This document shows, one piece after another, positions 42,778 to 51,091 of a DNA stretch of 64,000 nucleotides. The stretch's first letter is position 1. Each line of letters opens with the position of its first letter. The notes under the pieces are model-generated. The model ran no database searches, was not told where the DNA came from, and saw only the letters and a program-made list of their open reading frames with translations. Source of the DNA: an uncultured Prevotellaceae bacterium (lineage in GTDB: Bacteria; Bacteroidota; Bacteroidia; Bacteroidales; Bacteroidaceae); NCBI GenBank assembly GCA_902794405.1, contig CADBHI010000003.1, positions 1 through 64,000 of the forward strand. Reading direction: 5' to 3'. A program made the position numbers and the translations under genes.

Positions 42778-45700
42778 ATGATTAAGAAATCTATATTCAC
42801 TATCCTTATACTATTCCTGTTGCTGCTGTCGCAGACTGCGAGTGGACAAAAGCTCAGGGCCTCGCTATCGCACTATTCAACAGACAACGGGCTGACAAGT
42901 AACACGATAGCCGACATCATTCAAGACGGCTATGGATACCTGTGGATCGCAACATGGAACGGACTGTCGAGGTTTGACGGCTACCAGTTCTACAACTACC
43001 GCACCGGCAATGCCAGTATGATTCCCGGACTTCACAACCGTATACGCAGCTTAGTGGCCGACAAGTCGCAGAACATCTGGATGAGGATGTACGACGGCAG
43101 GGTGTTCGTGCTCAACCGCTTAGCCGACTGTATCGTCGACCCCTTTGCCGGCGATGCCAATGGTGACCGTCTGCGCACCGACAATCACCTGTTTCTGACG
43201 AACAACGGTGAGGTGATGGCCGAGTTTGACGACAAGGGCATCTACATGATGAGACTCGACAGCAGCAAGTTCAGCCAGAAGGTGATTGCAACTGAAGGGT
43301 TAGAGATTCACGGCATGGCCGAAGGCTTTCATGACGATATCTGGGTGGCCACGAACAAAGGTCTGCGACGCCTGGACCTGACCGTACGCCGCATTGAGGA
43401 CAGCGGGTACTTCGAGCAGGAAAACGTGACGGCCGTATTCTCCAACGGCCACAACGTGTATGCAGGCTGCCATAATGGTGCCATTTATAAATATGTATAT
43501 GGCAAAGGCCCGCAGCTGTTGAGGGCAGCAACGGGACAAAGCATCATCGAAATCTTCGTGGACAGCAAGGGGCTGGTCTGGTTTGCCGACACCCGCTATG
43601 GCGTCACACGACTACTGCCCGACGGCAGCAATGAGAAACACTTCGAGCAATATGTGCCAGTGCCTGAGCACGACGACTCGGGTGGTGGCTTCAGCGAACA
43701 GGAAGGCGTGGTATGGACGAGGATGAACCACGGCGGCTTCGGCTACTATAACCGCCAGACCGATGAGATAGAGTACTTCCACAACGACCCCACGAACCCC
43801 TGGAACCTGTCGAACACCGTCAACGCCTCGATTGAACTGCCAGAGGGCGTGGTGTTCCTGTCTACCACCAGGCGCGGCTTGGACAAACTGGAAATCCTGA
43901 AGGACAACATCAAGCGTTCACAGTTAGTGCCAGGTTCGTCAAAACCAGAGGACAACGAAGTGCGCGGACTCTACTATGACAAGAAACGGAAATGGCTGAT
44001 GATGGGCAACAAGTCGGGCATGCTCGTCATCACCAAGCAGGACGGCTCGCGCTCCGTAGTAACCCATGACTCGAAAGGCAATCCCATAGGCCGTATCTAC
44101 GGCATTTCCGGCGACTCGAAGGACAACATCTGGATCAGCTCAAAGGACTACGGCGTGTTCAAAATGAGCGTTGATAATGGTGGCTATCACATTGTGAACT
44201 ACTGCCACAAGGACGGCGACAAATACTCTCTGAGCAGCAATGCTGCCTACCAGACAGCCGAGGACAGTGACGGCAACATCTGGGTGGCTACCTACGGTGG
44301 AGGCGTGAACCTGCTGACCTACGACAAAGCGGGCAACGCTAAGTTCATACATACAGGCAATGAGATGCAGCCATTCCCCAACGACGAGTACATGAAGGCG
44401 CGAACCATTGCCCGGACTTCGGAGGGAAAGATCTGGTTAGGCACCACCGACGGCCTGTTGGAGCTGACCTACAGAAACCAGAAGTTGAACGTGCGTTGCA
44501 TTGAGAACTCACGGCTACAGCCGGGCCAGATACTGATGAGTACGGACATTGTGTATTTAGCCACCGACAATGTGGGCACCATGTGGGTAGGTACCAACGG
44601 CGGCGGACTGGCCCGTACCATTGGAAAAGACGAGGAAGGCGCGTGGCTCTTTGAATCGTTCGGCACCGCCAACGGCCTGCCCTCGGAAGAGCTGAAGAGC
44701 ATCACCTTCGACTTGGAAAACAACGTGTGGTTTGCCACAGACCATATACTCTGCACCTACAACGCGTCGAAGAAGTTCTTCAACAGCTTCTCAAGCCTCG
44801 ACGGCGTGGACGAGACCATCTGCTCAGAAGGGTCGGCCCTGACGCTGCCCTCAGGCACGATCCTGTTCGGCACACTTGAGGGCTACTACACGATAGACCG
44901 CAAGCGGCTGTCGGCACAGAATGCTTCGATGCTGAAGCTGCGTATCACCGACTTCCTGATCGACGGCAAGGTGGTCAGTCCCCGCAACAACCCCAATTTC
45001 GACTATTACGTTCCTGATGCCGAGCAGGTGACGCTACGAAGGTATGAAAACAACTTTGCCTTCCGCTTCTCGGCCATGAACTACCAACTGCAGCACCGCA
45101 TCCACTATCAATACATGCTTGAGGGCTATGATGACAAGGAATGGCACAATGCCGACAACACCCGAATGGCTTCGTATGAAGGGTTGCCAACGGGCACCTA
45201 TCACTTTAAGGTCAAGGCTTTCCTGTTGGAGTCGCCCGACAAATACGACATGCGTACCATAGAAGTGGTGGTACTACCCCACTTCCTCCTTTCGAGCCAT
45301 GCCATCTGGGGGTACATGCTGCTGCTGTTCATCCTCGCAGTCGGGCTCATGTTCTCGCGCCAGAAGAAGATCAGGGAGAAAGGACGTTACAGAGTACTCC
45401 AGTTGGGATCAGGAGGAACGGCCTACCTGAATCAGGAAGACTACGACTTCGTAAAGGCACAGTTAGACTGGCTTGAAGTCAATCACAGCAACCCAAGCCT
45501 GAAGATTGACGAGATGGTGGCCCAGTCCAACCTGAACCGTGAGAGCTACAAAATGCGATTGAAGGAGCTGACGGGCATGACGCCCAAGGAGTTTGTCAAC
45601 GACTTCCGCCACAGGAAAGCCGTCATGTATATTGAGAGTACCGACATGCCCATCGCCGACATTGCAGCGAAGACGGGCTTCGACAGTAGCATTAGCTTTA

Positions 45701-45816
45701 TCAGCGCCTTTAAGCAGACAACGGGGCTCACACCATCGAAATACCGTGACCAGCAACGTCAGCAAAATGCCGAAAAGCAAAAAAATGAAGAAGAAGATAA
45801 AAATAATAAGGAATGA
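42778..45816 (+). CDS. Membrane-bound one-component regulator: two-component-type propeller, Y_Y_Y domain and AraC-type HTH
   Basis: A 1012-residue sensor-regulator. Signal or anchor segment (residues 1-25), then two seven-bladed reg_prop propellers to about residue 720 (repeats such as GYLWIATWNGLSRFDG, NIWVATYGGGVNLLTYD, GTMWVGTNGGGLARTI), a Y_Y_Y domain (about 750-835, YQYMLEGYDDKEWHNAD), one transmembrane helix (about 845-865) and a C-terminal AraC/XylS HTH (about 900-1000; IADIAAKTGFDSSISFISAFKQTTGLTPSKY). Hybrid two-component regulators of Bacteroidetes have a kinase and receiver between membrane helix and HTH; both are absent here, with only about 30 residues linking the two. Ligand unknown. 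The open frame extends to 42691; ATG 42778 follows the promoter. Confidence 0.88.
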   Translation: MIKKSIFTILILFLLLLSQTASGQKLRASLSHYSTDNGLTSNTIADIIQDGYGYLWIATWNGLSRFDGYQFYNYRTGNASMIPGLHNRIRSLVADKSQNIWMRMYDGRVFVLNRLADCIVDPFAGDANGDRLRTDNHLFLTNNGEVMAEFDDKGIYMMRLDSSKFSQKVIATEGLEIHGMAEGFHDDIWVATNKGLRRLDLTVRRIEDSGYFEQENVTAVFSNGHNVYAGCHNGAIYKYVYGKGPQLLRAATGQSIIEIFVDSKGLVWFADTRYGVTRLLPDGSNEKHFEQYVPVPEHDDSGGGFSEQEGVVWTRMNHGGFGYYNRQTDEIEYFHNDPTNPWNLSNTVNASIELPEGVVFLSTTRRGLDKLEILKDNIKRSQLVPGSSKPEDNEVRGLYYDKKRKWLMMGNKSGMLVITKQDGSRSVVTHDSKGNPIGRIYGISGDSKDNIWISSKDYGVFKMSVDNGGYHIVNYCHKDGDKYSLSSNAAYQTAEDSDGNIWVATYGGGVNLLTYDKAGNAKFIHTGNEMQPFPNDEYMKARTIARTSEGKIWLGTTDGLLELTYRNQKLNVRCIENSRLQPGQILMSTDIVYLATDNVGTMWVGTNGGGLARTIGKDEEGAWLFESFGTANGLPSEELKSITFDLENNVWFATDHILCTYNASKKFFNSFSSLDGVDETICSEGSALTLPSGTILFGTLEGYYTIDRKRLSAQNASMLKLRITDFLIDGKVVSPRNNPNFDYYVPDAEQVTLRRYENNFAFRFSAMNYQLQHRIHYQYMLEGYDDKEWHNADNTRMASYEGLPTGTYHFKVKAFLLESPDKYDMRTIEVVVLPHFLLSSHAIWGYMLLLFILAVGLMFSRQKKIREKGRYRVLQLGSGGTAYLNQEDYDFVKAQLDWLEVNHSNPSLKIDEMVAQSNLNRESYKMRLKELTGMTPKEFVNDFRHRKAVMYIESTDMPIADIAAKTGFDSSISFISAFKQTTGLTPSKYRDQQRQQNAEKQKNEEEDKNNKE

Positions 45817-45840
45817 GGGGCGAAATACCAATATTTTTAT

Positions 45841-45848
45841 TACCTTTG
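45841..45848 (+). promoter_or_regulatory. -7 element of the 6S-like RNA
   Basis: TACCTTTG matches TAnnTTTG 25 bp after the regulator stop codon and about 22 bp upstream of the structured RNA. No -33 TTTG at the usual spacing. Confidence 0.5.
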
Positions 45849-45855
45849 CAGCCCG

Positions 45856-46062
45856 AAGGGAGAAAAACCAAGGGTCGTACCTGATAGATCGGGATACTCT
45901 ACATTAAAAAACAACCTCGGGATGACTTCTCTTGCCAATGGCGGGCCATGTTATTACCCTGTATAGGGGAGCTTTGAAAAAGCCGGTGGATTACAACGAC
46001 GGAGAGCGCCCATATCGTGTGAAACTGGAGTTTTCACCAAATCATCGGTACGACCCTCTTTA
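45856..46062 (+). ncRNA. Structured RNA, probable 6S-like RNA
   Basis: AGGGTCGTACC (45871-45881) is perfectly complementary to GGTACGACCCT (46047-46057), and TGAT/ATCA extends this closing stem. Inside lies a large central bubble whose 3' side holds a small hairpin (GTGAAAC/GTTTTCAC, 46019-46037). It is followed by an interrupted long stem: CGGGATG with CATATCG (45918-45924 and 46011-46017), CTCTT with GGAGAG, CCAATGGC with GCCGGTGG, and an apical CCCT-GTAT-AGGG (45957-45968). One long hairpin of about 190 nt with a central bubble is the 6S RNA layout, an RNA that binds the housekeeping RNA polymerase. I cannot run a covariance model; a structured ribE leader is the alternative. No FMN-riboswitch core motif is present. 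Confidence 0.5.
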
Positions 46063-46107
46063 AATAGTCAACAAGTAAACTGATAAATAAAAAAGTAAAC
46101 GTCTCTC

Positions 46108-46761
46108 ATGTTTTCCGGTATCATAGAAGAATTTGCCACGGTCGTATCTGTCAGACACGACCGGGAGAATATCGACTTTACGCTGACCTGTTCGTTCGTC
46201 GGCGAGCTTAGTATTGATCAGAGCGTGGCTCACAATGGTGTATGTCTGACGGTGGTCAGCATCGAGAACGACCAATACACGGTGACCGCAATGAAAGAGA
46301 CGCTGGAACGCTCGAACCTCGGACTGCTGCAAGTAGGCGACAAAGTGAATGTGGAGCGTTCGATGCTCATGAACGGACGGTTGGACGGTCATATCGTGCA
46401 GGGACATGTCGACCTGACGGCCCAATGCACGGCTATGGAAGATGCCAACGGCTCCACCTATTTCACCTTTAAATATAAGGAAGACCCTGAATTAGCACGT
46501 CGCGGCTATTTCACCGTCGACAAAGGGTCGGTGACCGTCAACGGCGTATCGCTCACCGTCTGCAACCCCACTAACGATTCGTTCCAGGTGGCCATCATTC
46601 CCTACACGATGGAGCACACCAATTTCTGCGACATACGTCCTGGCAGCATTGTCAACCTGGAGTTCGACATCCTGGGCAAGTACATCGCACGGTTAAACCA
46701 ACTGACAGCATGCATGTCACTCCCCTCCCATGTAGGGGAGGGGCAGGGGTGGGGTCAGTAA
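46108..46761 (+). CDS. ribE: Riboflavin synthase, alpha chain
   Basis: Dismutates two molecules of 6,7-dimethyl-8-ribityllumazine to riboflavin. The 217-residue protein consists of two lumazine-binding repeats: MFSGIIEEFATV with HNGVCLTVVSI in the first and MNGRLDGHIVQGHVDLT with VNGVSLTVCN in the second, ending near DILGKYIARL (residue about 195). The last some 18 residues (SLPSHVGEGQGWGQ at the end) lie in a G-rich inverted repeat (46719-46835) and are not part of the family, so an intergenic repeat has replaced the natural end. The 6S-like RNA ends about 45 bp upstream. Confidence 0.93.
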   Translation: MFSGIIEEFATVVSVRHDRENIDFTLTCSFVGELSIDQSVAHNGVCLTVVSIENDQYTVTAMKETLERSNLGLLQVGDKVNVERSMLMNGRLDGHIVQGHVDLTAQCTAMEDANGSTYFTFKYKEDPELARRGYFTVDKGSVTVNGVSLTVCNPTNDSFQVAIIPYTMEHTNFCDIRPGSIVNLEFDILGKYIARLNQLTACMSLPSHVGEGQGWGQ

Positions 46762-46835
46762 TATCCCTCGCGGTGTTTGAAGACACTGACCCCGCCCCAG
46801 CCTTCGGCCACCCCTCCCCTACAGGGGTGGGGAGT
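46719..46835. repeat. G/C-tract inverted repeat at the end of ribE
   Basis: The left arm (46719-46759) carries CTCCCCTCCC, GTAGGGGAGGGG and GGGGTGGGGTCAGT. The right arm (46784-46835) carries their complements in reverse order, ACTGACCCCGCCCC, CCCCTCCCCTAC and GGGGTGGGGAG, with an extra segment CAGCCTTCGGCC. Similar C/G-tract repeats are known to me from Bacteroidetes genomes; it looks like a small mobile or MITE-like element. Confidence 0.65.
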
Positions 46836-46905
46836 TCTAGGGGAGATTTGACTCAGAGAAATAAAAAATACACAAACAATAAATAAAGAGAAGCAAGACA
46901 CAACT

Positions 46906-49206
46906 ATGGCAAAAATTACGAAAGAGGCCGCGCTGGAGTATCACGAGAGTGGACGGCCTGGTAAAATTGAAGTCAAGCCCACAAAGGCTTATCGTACACA
47001 GACAGACCTGAGCCTGGCCTACTCGCCAGGTGTGGCCTACCCCTGTTTGGAGATTCAGGATGACCCGAACGCAGCGTACAAATACACGGACAAGGGCAAC
47101 CTTGTGGCTGTGATTTCGAACGGAACGGCCGTATTAGGCCTTGGCGACATCGGTGCCATGAGTGGCAAGCCGGTGATGGAAGGCAAGGGACTGCTGTTCA
47201 AGATTTACGGCGGCATCGATGTGTTCGACATCGAGGTGGCCGAGAAAGACCCGGAGAAGTTCTGCGAGGCAGTGGAGCGCATTGCCCCCACTTTCGGTGG
47301 CATCAACCTTGAGGACATCAAGGCTCCCGAGTGCTTCTACATTGAGGAGCGCCTGAAGCGGACGCTAGACATCCCCGTGATGCACGACGACCAGCATGGT
47401 ACCGCCATTATCTCTGCAGCCGGACTGAAGAATGCGATGGAGGTCATCGGTAAGGATATCTCGAAGGTGAGAATCGTGGTGAACGGTGCCGGAGCCGCCG
47501 CTATCTCGTGTACCAAATTATATATGGCCATTGGTGCCAAGAAGGAGAACATTGTGATGCTCGACTCAAAGGGCGTCATCCGCCAGGACCGTACCGACCT
47601 GAACGAGCAGAAGCGATTCTTCGCCACCGACCGTACCGATATCAAGACACTGGCCGAGGCTGTGAATGGTGCCGACGTTTTTGTAGGACTGTCGAAGGGC
47701 AACGTGCTCAGCAAGGAGATGGTGAAGACGATGGCCAAGGATCCCGTCATCTTCGCACTGGCCAACCCCGTTCCCGAAATTTCATACGAGGATGCGATGG
47801 AGGCCCGTCCCGACACCTTGATGTCGACGGGACGTACAGACTATCCCAACCAAATTAACAACGTCATCGGATTCCCCTATATCTTCCGCGGTGCCTTGGA
47901 CGTTCATGCTACGGCCATTAACGAAGAGATGAAGTTGGCTGCCGTCCATGCCATTGCCGATCTGGCCAAGCAGCCCGTGCCCGACGTGGTGAACGACGTG
48001 TATAAGGTGAACAACCTGCGCTTCGGTCGCGACTACTTCATTCCGAAGCCCGTCGATCCCCGTCTGATCTCAGAGGTGTCGGCAGCAGTAGCCAAGGCTG
48101 CTATCGACAGCGGTGTGGCCCGTAAGAAGATTGAGAACTGGGATGAGTACAAAGACTCACTTTCCGTCCTTCTCGGACAGGAAACGAAACTCACTCAGAA
48201 ACTCTATGCCACAGCTGCTGCACATCCGCAGCGTGTGGTGTTTGCCGAAGCCGTACATCCCACCATGCTGAAGGCTGCCGTACAGGCCAAGGCCGAGGGA
48301 ATATGCCAGCCTGTATTGCTCGGTAACGACGAGGTAATCATGAAGTTAGCCAAGAGTCTTGACCTTTCGCTGGAAGGTATTGAGATAGTCAATTTGCGCC
48401 ATCCTTCAGAGCAGGAACGCCGTGAGCGCTATGCCCGCATCCTGACAGAGAAGCGCCAGCGTGAGGGCTACACCTTCCAGGAGGCCAACGACAAGATGTT
48501 CGAGCGTAACTACTTCGGCATGATGATGGTGGAAACCGGCGAGGCCGATGCCTTCATCACAGGTCTGTACACAAAGTACTCAAATACGATCAAGGTAGTG
48601 AATGAGGTCATCGGTATTCGTCCCGAGTACCAGCACTTCGGAGCCATGCATATCATCAACTCACCGAAGGGCACCTATTACATTGCCGACACGATGGTGA
48701 ACGAGAATCCTGATACCGACACCCTCGTCGACATTGCCAAGCTGGCATCGACGGCGGTCCGTTTCTTCAATGAGAAACCCGTCATCGGCATGATCAGCCA
48801 CTCGAACTTCGGCTCCAGCCAGAGTGCGGGTGCCAAGAAGGTGAAGCGTGCGGTTGAGCAGATTCACGAACTCTATCCCGACCTGCCCATCGACGGTGAG
48901 CTGCAGTTGGGCTTCGCGATGGACAACGAACTGCGAGACGAACAGTATCCGTTTACCCGACTGAAGGGTAAGAAGGTGAACACGCTGTTGTTCCCCAACC
49001 TGACCTCTGCCCGCTCTTCATACAAGATGCTGCAGATGCTGGATGCCGACGTCGAGATCATCGGCCCGATCCAGATGGGTCTGAACAAGCCCATTCACTT
49101 CATCGACTTCGGAGCATCGGTACGTGACGTGGTGAACATCGTTGCCGTCGCCACCATCGATGCCTACGTTGACAAGGTTAAATCACGTATTAACGCCGCT
49201 AAGTAA
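46906..49206 (+). CDS. maeB: NADP-dependent malic enzyme with phosphotransacetylase-like domain
   Basis: Oxidative decarboxylation of malate to pyruvate, producing NADPH; 766 residues. The malic N-terminal domain ([20 protein letters not shown] near residue 30) is followed by the active-site region [19 protein letters not shown] (near 158), the Rossmann motif [17 protein letters not shown], and from about residue 430 a phosphate acetyl/butyryltransferase-like domain ([23 protein letters not shown], quoted by ends near 545) that in MaeB is regulatory and not catalytic. Length is that of the MaeB fusion. No TAnnTTTG was found directly upstream. folK follows at once. Confidence 0.93.
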   Translation: MAKITKEAALEYHESGRPGKIEVKPTKAYRTQTDLSLAYSPGVAYPCLEIQDDPNAAYKYTDKGNLVAVISNGTAVLGLGDIGAMSGKPVMEGKGLLFKIYGGIDVFDIEVAEKDPEKFCEAVERIAPTFGGINLEDIKAPECFYIEERLKRTLDIPVMHDDQHGTAIISAAGLKNAMEVIGKDISKVRIVVNGAGAAAISCTKLYMAIGAKKENIVMLDSKGVIRQDRTDLNEQKRFFATDRTDIKTLAEAVNGADVFVGLSKGNVLSKEMVKTMAKDPVIFALANPVPEISYEDAMEARPDTLMSTGRTDYPNQINNVIGFPYIFRGALDVHATAINEEMKLAAVHAIADLAKQPVPDVVNDVYKVNNLRFGRDYFIPKPVDPRLISEVSAAVAKAAIDSGVARKKIENWDEYKDSLSVLLGQETKLTQKLYATAAAHPQRVVFAEAVHPTMLKAAVQAKAEGICQPVLLGNDEVIMKLAKSLDLSLEGIEIVNLRHPSEQERRERYARILTEKRQREGYTFQEANDKMFERNYFGMMMVETGEADAFITGLYTKYSNTIKVVNEVIGIRPEYQHFGAMHIINSPKGTYYIADTMVNENPDTDTLVDIAKLASTAVRFFNEKPVIGMISHSNFGSSQSAGAKKVKRAVEQIHELYPDLPIDGELQLGFAMDNELRDEQYPFTRLKGKKVNTLLFPNLTSARSSYKMLQMLDADVEIIGPIQMGLNKPIHFIDFGASVRDVVNIVAVATIDAYVDKVKSRINAAK

Positions 49207-49207
49207 A

Positions 49208-49576
49208 GTGCACCAGGTTATTATTTCTCTGGCGTCCAACCGTTTCCAGAAAACGAATCTCTCCAAGGCACGCTGCTGCCTTGAAGAGATTCTATCGGAT
49301 TTAAAATATACCGACGAGCTATGGACGCAGCCTGTCGGCAATGCCAAGCGCAAGGATGCCTACCTGAACCAGCTTGTCTCAGGGACAACGGAGATGGAAG
49401 AGGAGGCGCTGTGCCAGTGGATGAAACAAACGGAATTGAGTTTCGGACGTACTCAGGCCAAACGATTGTTAGGCATCGTACCTATCGACATTGACCTGAT
49501 GGAATTTGATGGAGAAAAGCGTCATCAGCTCGACTGGCAACGACCCTATGTAAAAGAGCTCATTGATGGTCTTTGA
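49208..49576 (+). CDS. folK: 2-amino-4-hydroxy-6-hydroxymethyldihydropteridine diphosphokinase-like (short HPPK)
   Basis: A 122-residue protein related to HPPK, which pyrophosphorylates hydroxymethyldihydropterin in folate synthesis. It begins with GTG 2 bp after the maeB stop (VIISLASNRFQKTNLSKA) and ends with the pattern VPIDIDLMEFDG, comparable to the HPPK signature P-x-D-x-D-x-L. The upstream frame continues into maeB, but homology begins at the GTG. At 122 residues it is shorter than the usual 130-160 and lacks an obvious R-x-W-x-x-R-x-x-D block. This could be a divergent form; partly uncertain. Its end overlaps the convergent mtgA by 17 bp. Confidence 0.6.
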   Translation: MHQVIISLASNRFQKTNLSKARCCLEEILSDLKYTDELWTQPVGNAKRKDAYLNQLVSGTTEMEEEALCQWMKQTELSFGRTQAKRLLGIVPIDIDLMEFDGEKRHQLDWQRPYVKELIDGL

Positions 49577-50246
49577 ACTTCACGAACTTCATTTCGTGAA
49601 GGATTCTTTTTTGACGTTTCTGCATATAGGCGCTGGGATGCTTTGATGAGAACTGGCGGGGATTAGGCAATGTGACGGCAATCAGGGCACATTGCGACTT
49701 TGACAGTTGGTTGGCATGAAGTCCCCAGTTTTCATTGGCAATGGCCTCGACACCATAGATGCCTTCGCCTGTCTCTATCGAGTTCAGGTATACTTCCATG
49801 ATGCGCTCCTTTGACCACATCAGTTCAATCAACGAAGTGAAATATACCTCAAATCCCTTACGTATCCAGGAACGTCCAGGCCATAGGAACACGTTCTTGG
49901 CCGTTTGCTGACTAATGGTAGAAGCGCCAAGCCTACGTTTCTCGGGATGCTGGATGTTGCGCTTGGCAGCACTCTCGATGGCTTTGAAGTCAAAACCATG
50001 ATGACTCAGGAAACGGGCATCCTCGCTGGCCATTACGGCTACAGGCATATTTTCGGAAATTTCGTCGAGCGACACCCAGTGGTGAGTCAGGCGCAGTTCC
50101 CTACCCTCCTTCAGTTGTTCATAACAACGGATGAACATGAGTGGCGTAAACCACACGGGGATGAAGCGTAGGGCTACGACAGAAAGAATCGTGGAAGCAA
50201 AAAATGCCACCACGATTCTGAGTATCAATTTCTTAATAAACTTCAT
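49560..50246 (-). CDS. mtgA: Monofunctional biosynthetic peptidoglycan transglycosylase
   Basis: GT51 glycosyltransferase that polymerizes lipid II glycan chains; 228 residues. One N-terminal membrane helix (about 6-28) is followed by the catalytic Glu motif ASEDARFLSHHGFDFKAIESA (given here as ending near residue 93), the GASTISQQTAKNVFLW motif near 107, the second Glu block SKERIMEVYLNSIETGEGIYG near 145 (quoted by ends) and ALIAVTLPNPRQFS near 190. No transpeptidase domain. It starts one base into the stop of the OmpA-like gene, indicating coupled expression of two envelope proteins. Confidence 0.92.
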   Translation of the reverse strand: MKFIKKLILRIVVAFFASTILSVVALRFIPVWFTPLMFIRCYEQLKEGRELRLTHHWVSLDEISENMPVAVMASEDARFLSHHGFDFKAIESAAKRNIQHPEKRRLGASTISQQTAKNVFLWPGRSWIRKGFEVYFTSLIELMWSKERIMEVYLNSIETGEGIYGVEAIANENWGLHANQLSKSQCALIAVTLPNPRQFSSKHPSAYMQKRQKRILHEMKFVKFKDHQ

Positions 50247-50947
50247 TAGTTAGCCTGAGCTTCAGCAGCCTGAATCATAGCCTGAGAAGCATACAAGTAA
50301 ACCTCCACGCGGCGATTCTGAGCCTTACCGGCAGCCGTTGAGTTGTCAGCAACAGGATTGTCCTCACCATAACCCATGGTACTACGAATCTGAGTGCTGG
50401 GAACACCAAGTGACAGCAGATAGTTGGTGACAGACTGTGCGCGCTGCTGAGACAGATTCAGGTTCTTCTGCTTGCTCTGCTCGGCAGTAGAGTTCTTCCA
50501 ACCAGCATTGTCAGTATAACCCTGAACAGCCACATCGCAGTCGGCATTGCTCTTCAACACATTAGAGAACTGTGTCAGAGAAGTCTTAGCAGTACTGCTA
50601 AGCGTAGAGCTACCAGTGGTGAAGAGAATACCTGAGTCGAAGGTCACCTTCACAGCCTGCAGGCCGTTAGCATCGGTAACAGACTCCACCTGTGCGTTCT
50701 GAACGGCCTCGGCCTCCTTCTTGGCCTTATCCATCTTATGGCCGATAATCACACCAGCACCAGCACCTACGGCACCACCGATGGCAGCACCCACAGCAGT
50801 ATTACCAGCAAGGTGACCGATAACAGCACCAAGAGCAGCACCACCACCAGCACCAATCAGACCGCCTTTAGCAGTATTACTCATTCCACAACCACAGAGC
50901 ACAAGAGCAGCACTCAGAGCAACAGCAATCGATTTAATTCTTTTCAT
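50246..50947 (-). CDS. OmpA-family lipoprotein with glycine-zipper domain
   Basis: A 233-residue lipoprotein: signal peptide ending in the lipobox LCGC (Cys about residue 19), a glycine-zipper stretch (about 27-75; GLIGAGGGAALGAVIGHLAG and AIGGAVGAGAGVIIGHKMDK), then an OmpA C-terminal peptidoglycan-binding domain (DSGILFTTGSSTLSSTAK, VQGYTDNAGWKNSTAEQ, LSQQRAQSVTNYLLSLGV, GYGEDNPVADNSTAAGKAQNRRVEVYL, by its ends). It would tether the outer membrane to peptidoglycan. The open frame reaches back to 51511 across the proS start, but ATG 50947 gives a proper lipoprotein signal. Confidence 0.9.
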   Translation of the reverse strand: MKRIKSIAVALSAALVLCGCGMSNTAKGGLIGAGGGAALGAVIGHLAGNTAVGAAIGGAVGAGAGVIIGHKMDKAKKEAEAVQNAQVESVTDANGLQAVKVTFDSGILFTTGSSTLSSTAKTSLTQFSNVLKSNADCDVAVQGYTDNAGWKNSTAEQSKQKNLNLSQQRAQSVTNYLLSLGVPSTQIRSTMGYGEDNPVADNSTAAGKAQNRRVEVYLYASQAMIQAAEAQAN

Positions 50948-51002
50948 AATCTTTTCTTGTTTGATTTTATTGAAGTTAAACAAATTATTTGCATTTACGG
51001 TG

Positions 51003-51010
51003 CAAAGATA
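51003..51010 (-). promoter_or_regulatory. -7 element of the OmpA-like lipoprotein-mtgA unit
   Basis: TATCTTTG on the minus strand, 55 bp upstream of the ATG at 50947; -33 not clear. Confidence 0.5.
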
Positions 51011-51054
51011 GCAATTATTTTGGTATTCGTGCATGCTAATTGAGGATTTTTTTG

Positions 51055-51062
51055 TAATTTTG
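51055..51062 (+). promoter_or_regulatory. -7 element of proS
   Basis: TAATTTTG fits TAnnTTTG, 29 bp upstream of the ATG at 51092. A standard -33 element is not obvious. Confidence 0.5.
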
Positions 51063-51091
51063 CACTCAAATTGATTAAAAACAGAATAGAA

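Noticed and set aside
45856..46062. FMN (RFN) riboswitch of ribE
   Set aside because: The conserved core words of the FMN aptamer are not present, and the single long hairpin fold does not fit a six-stem junction.
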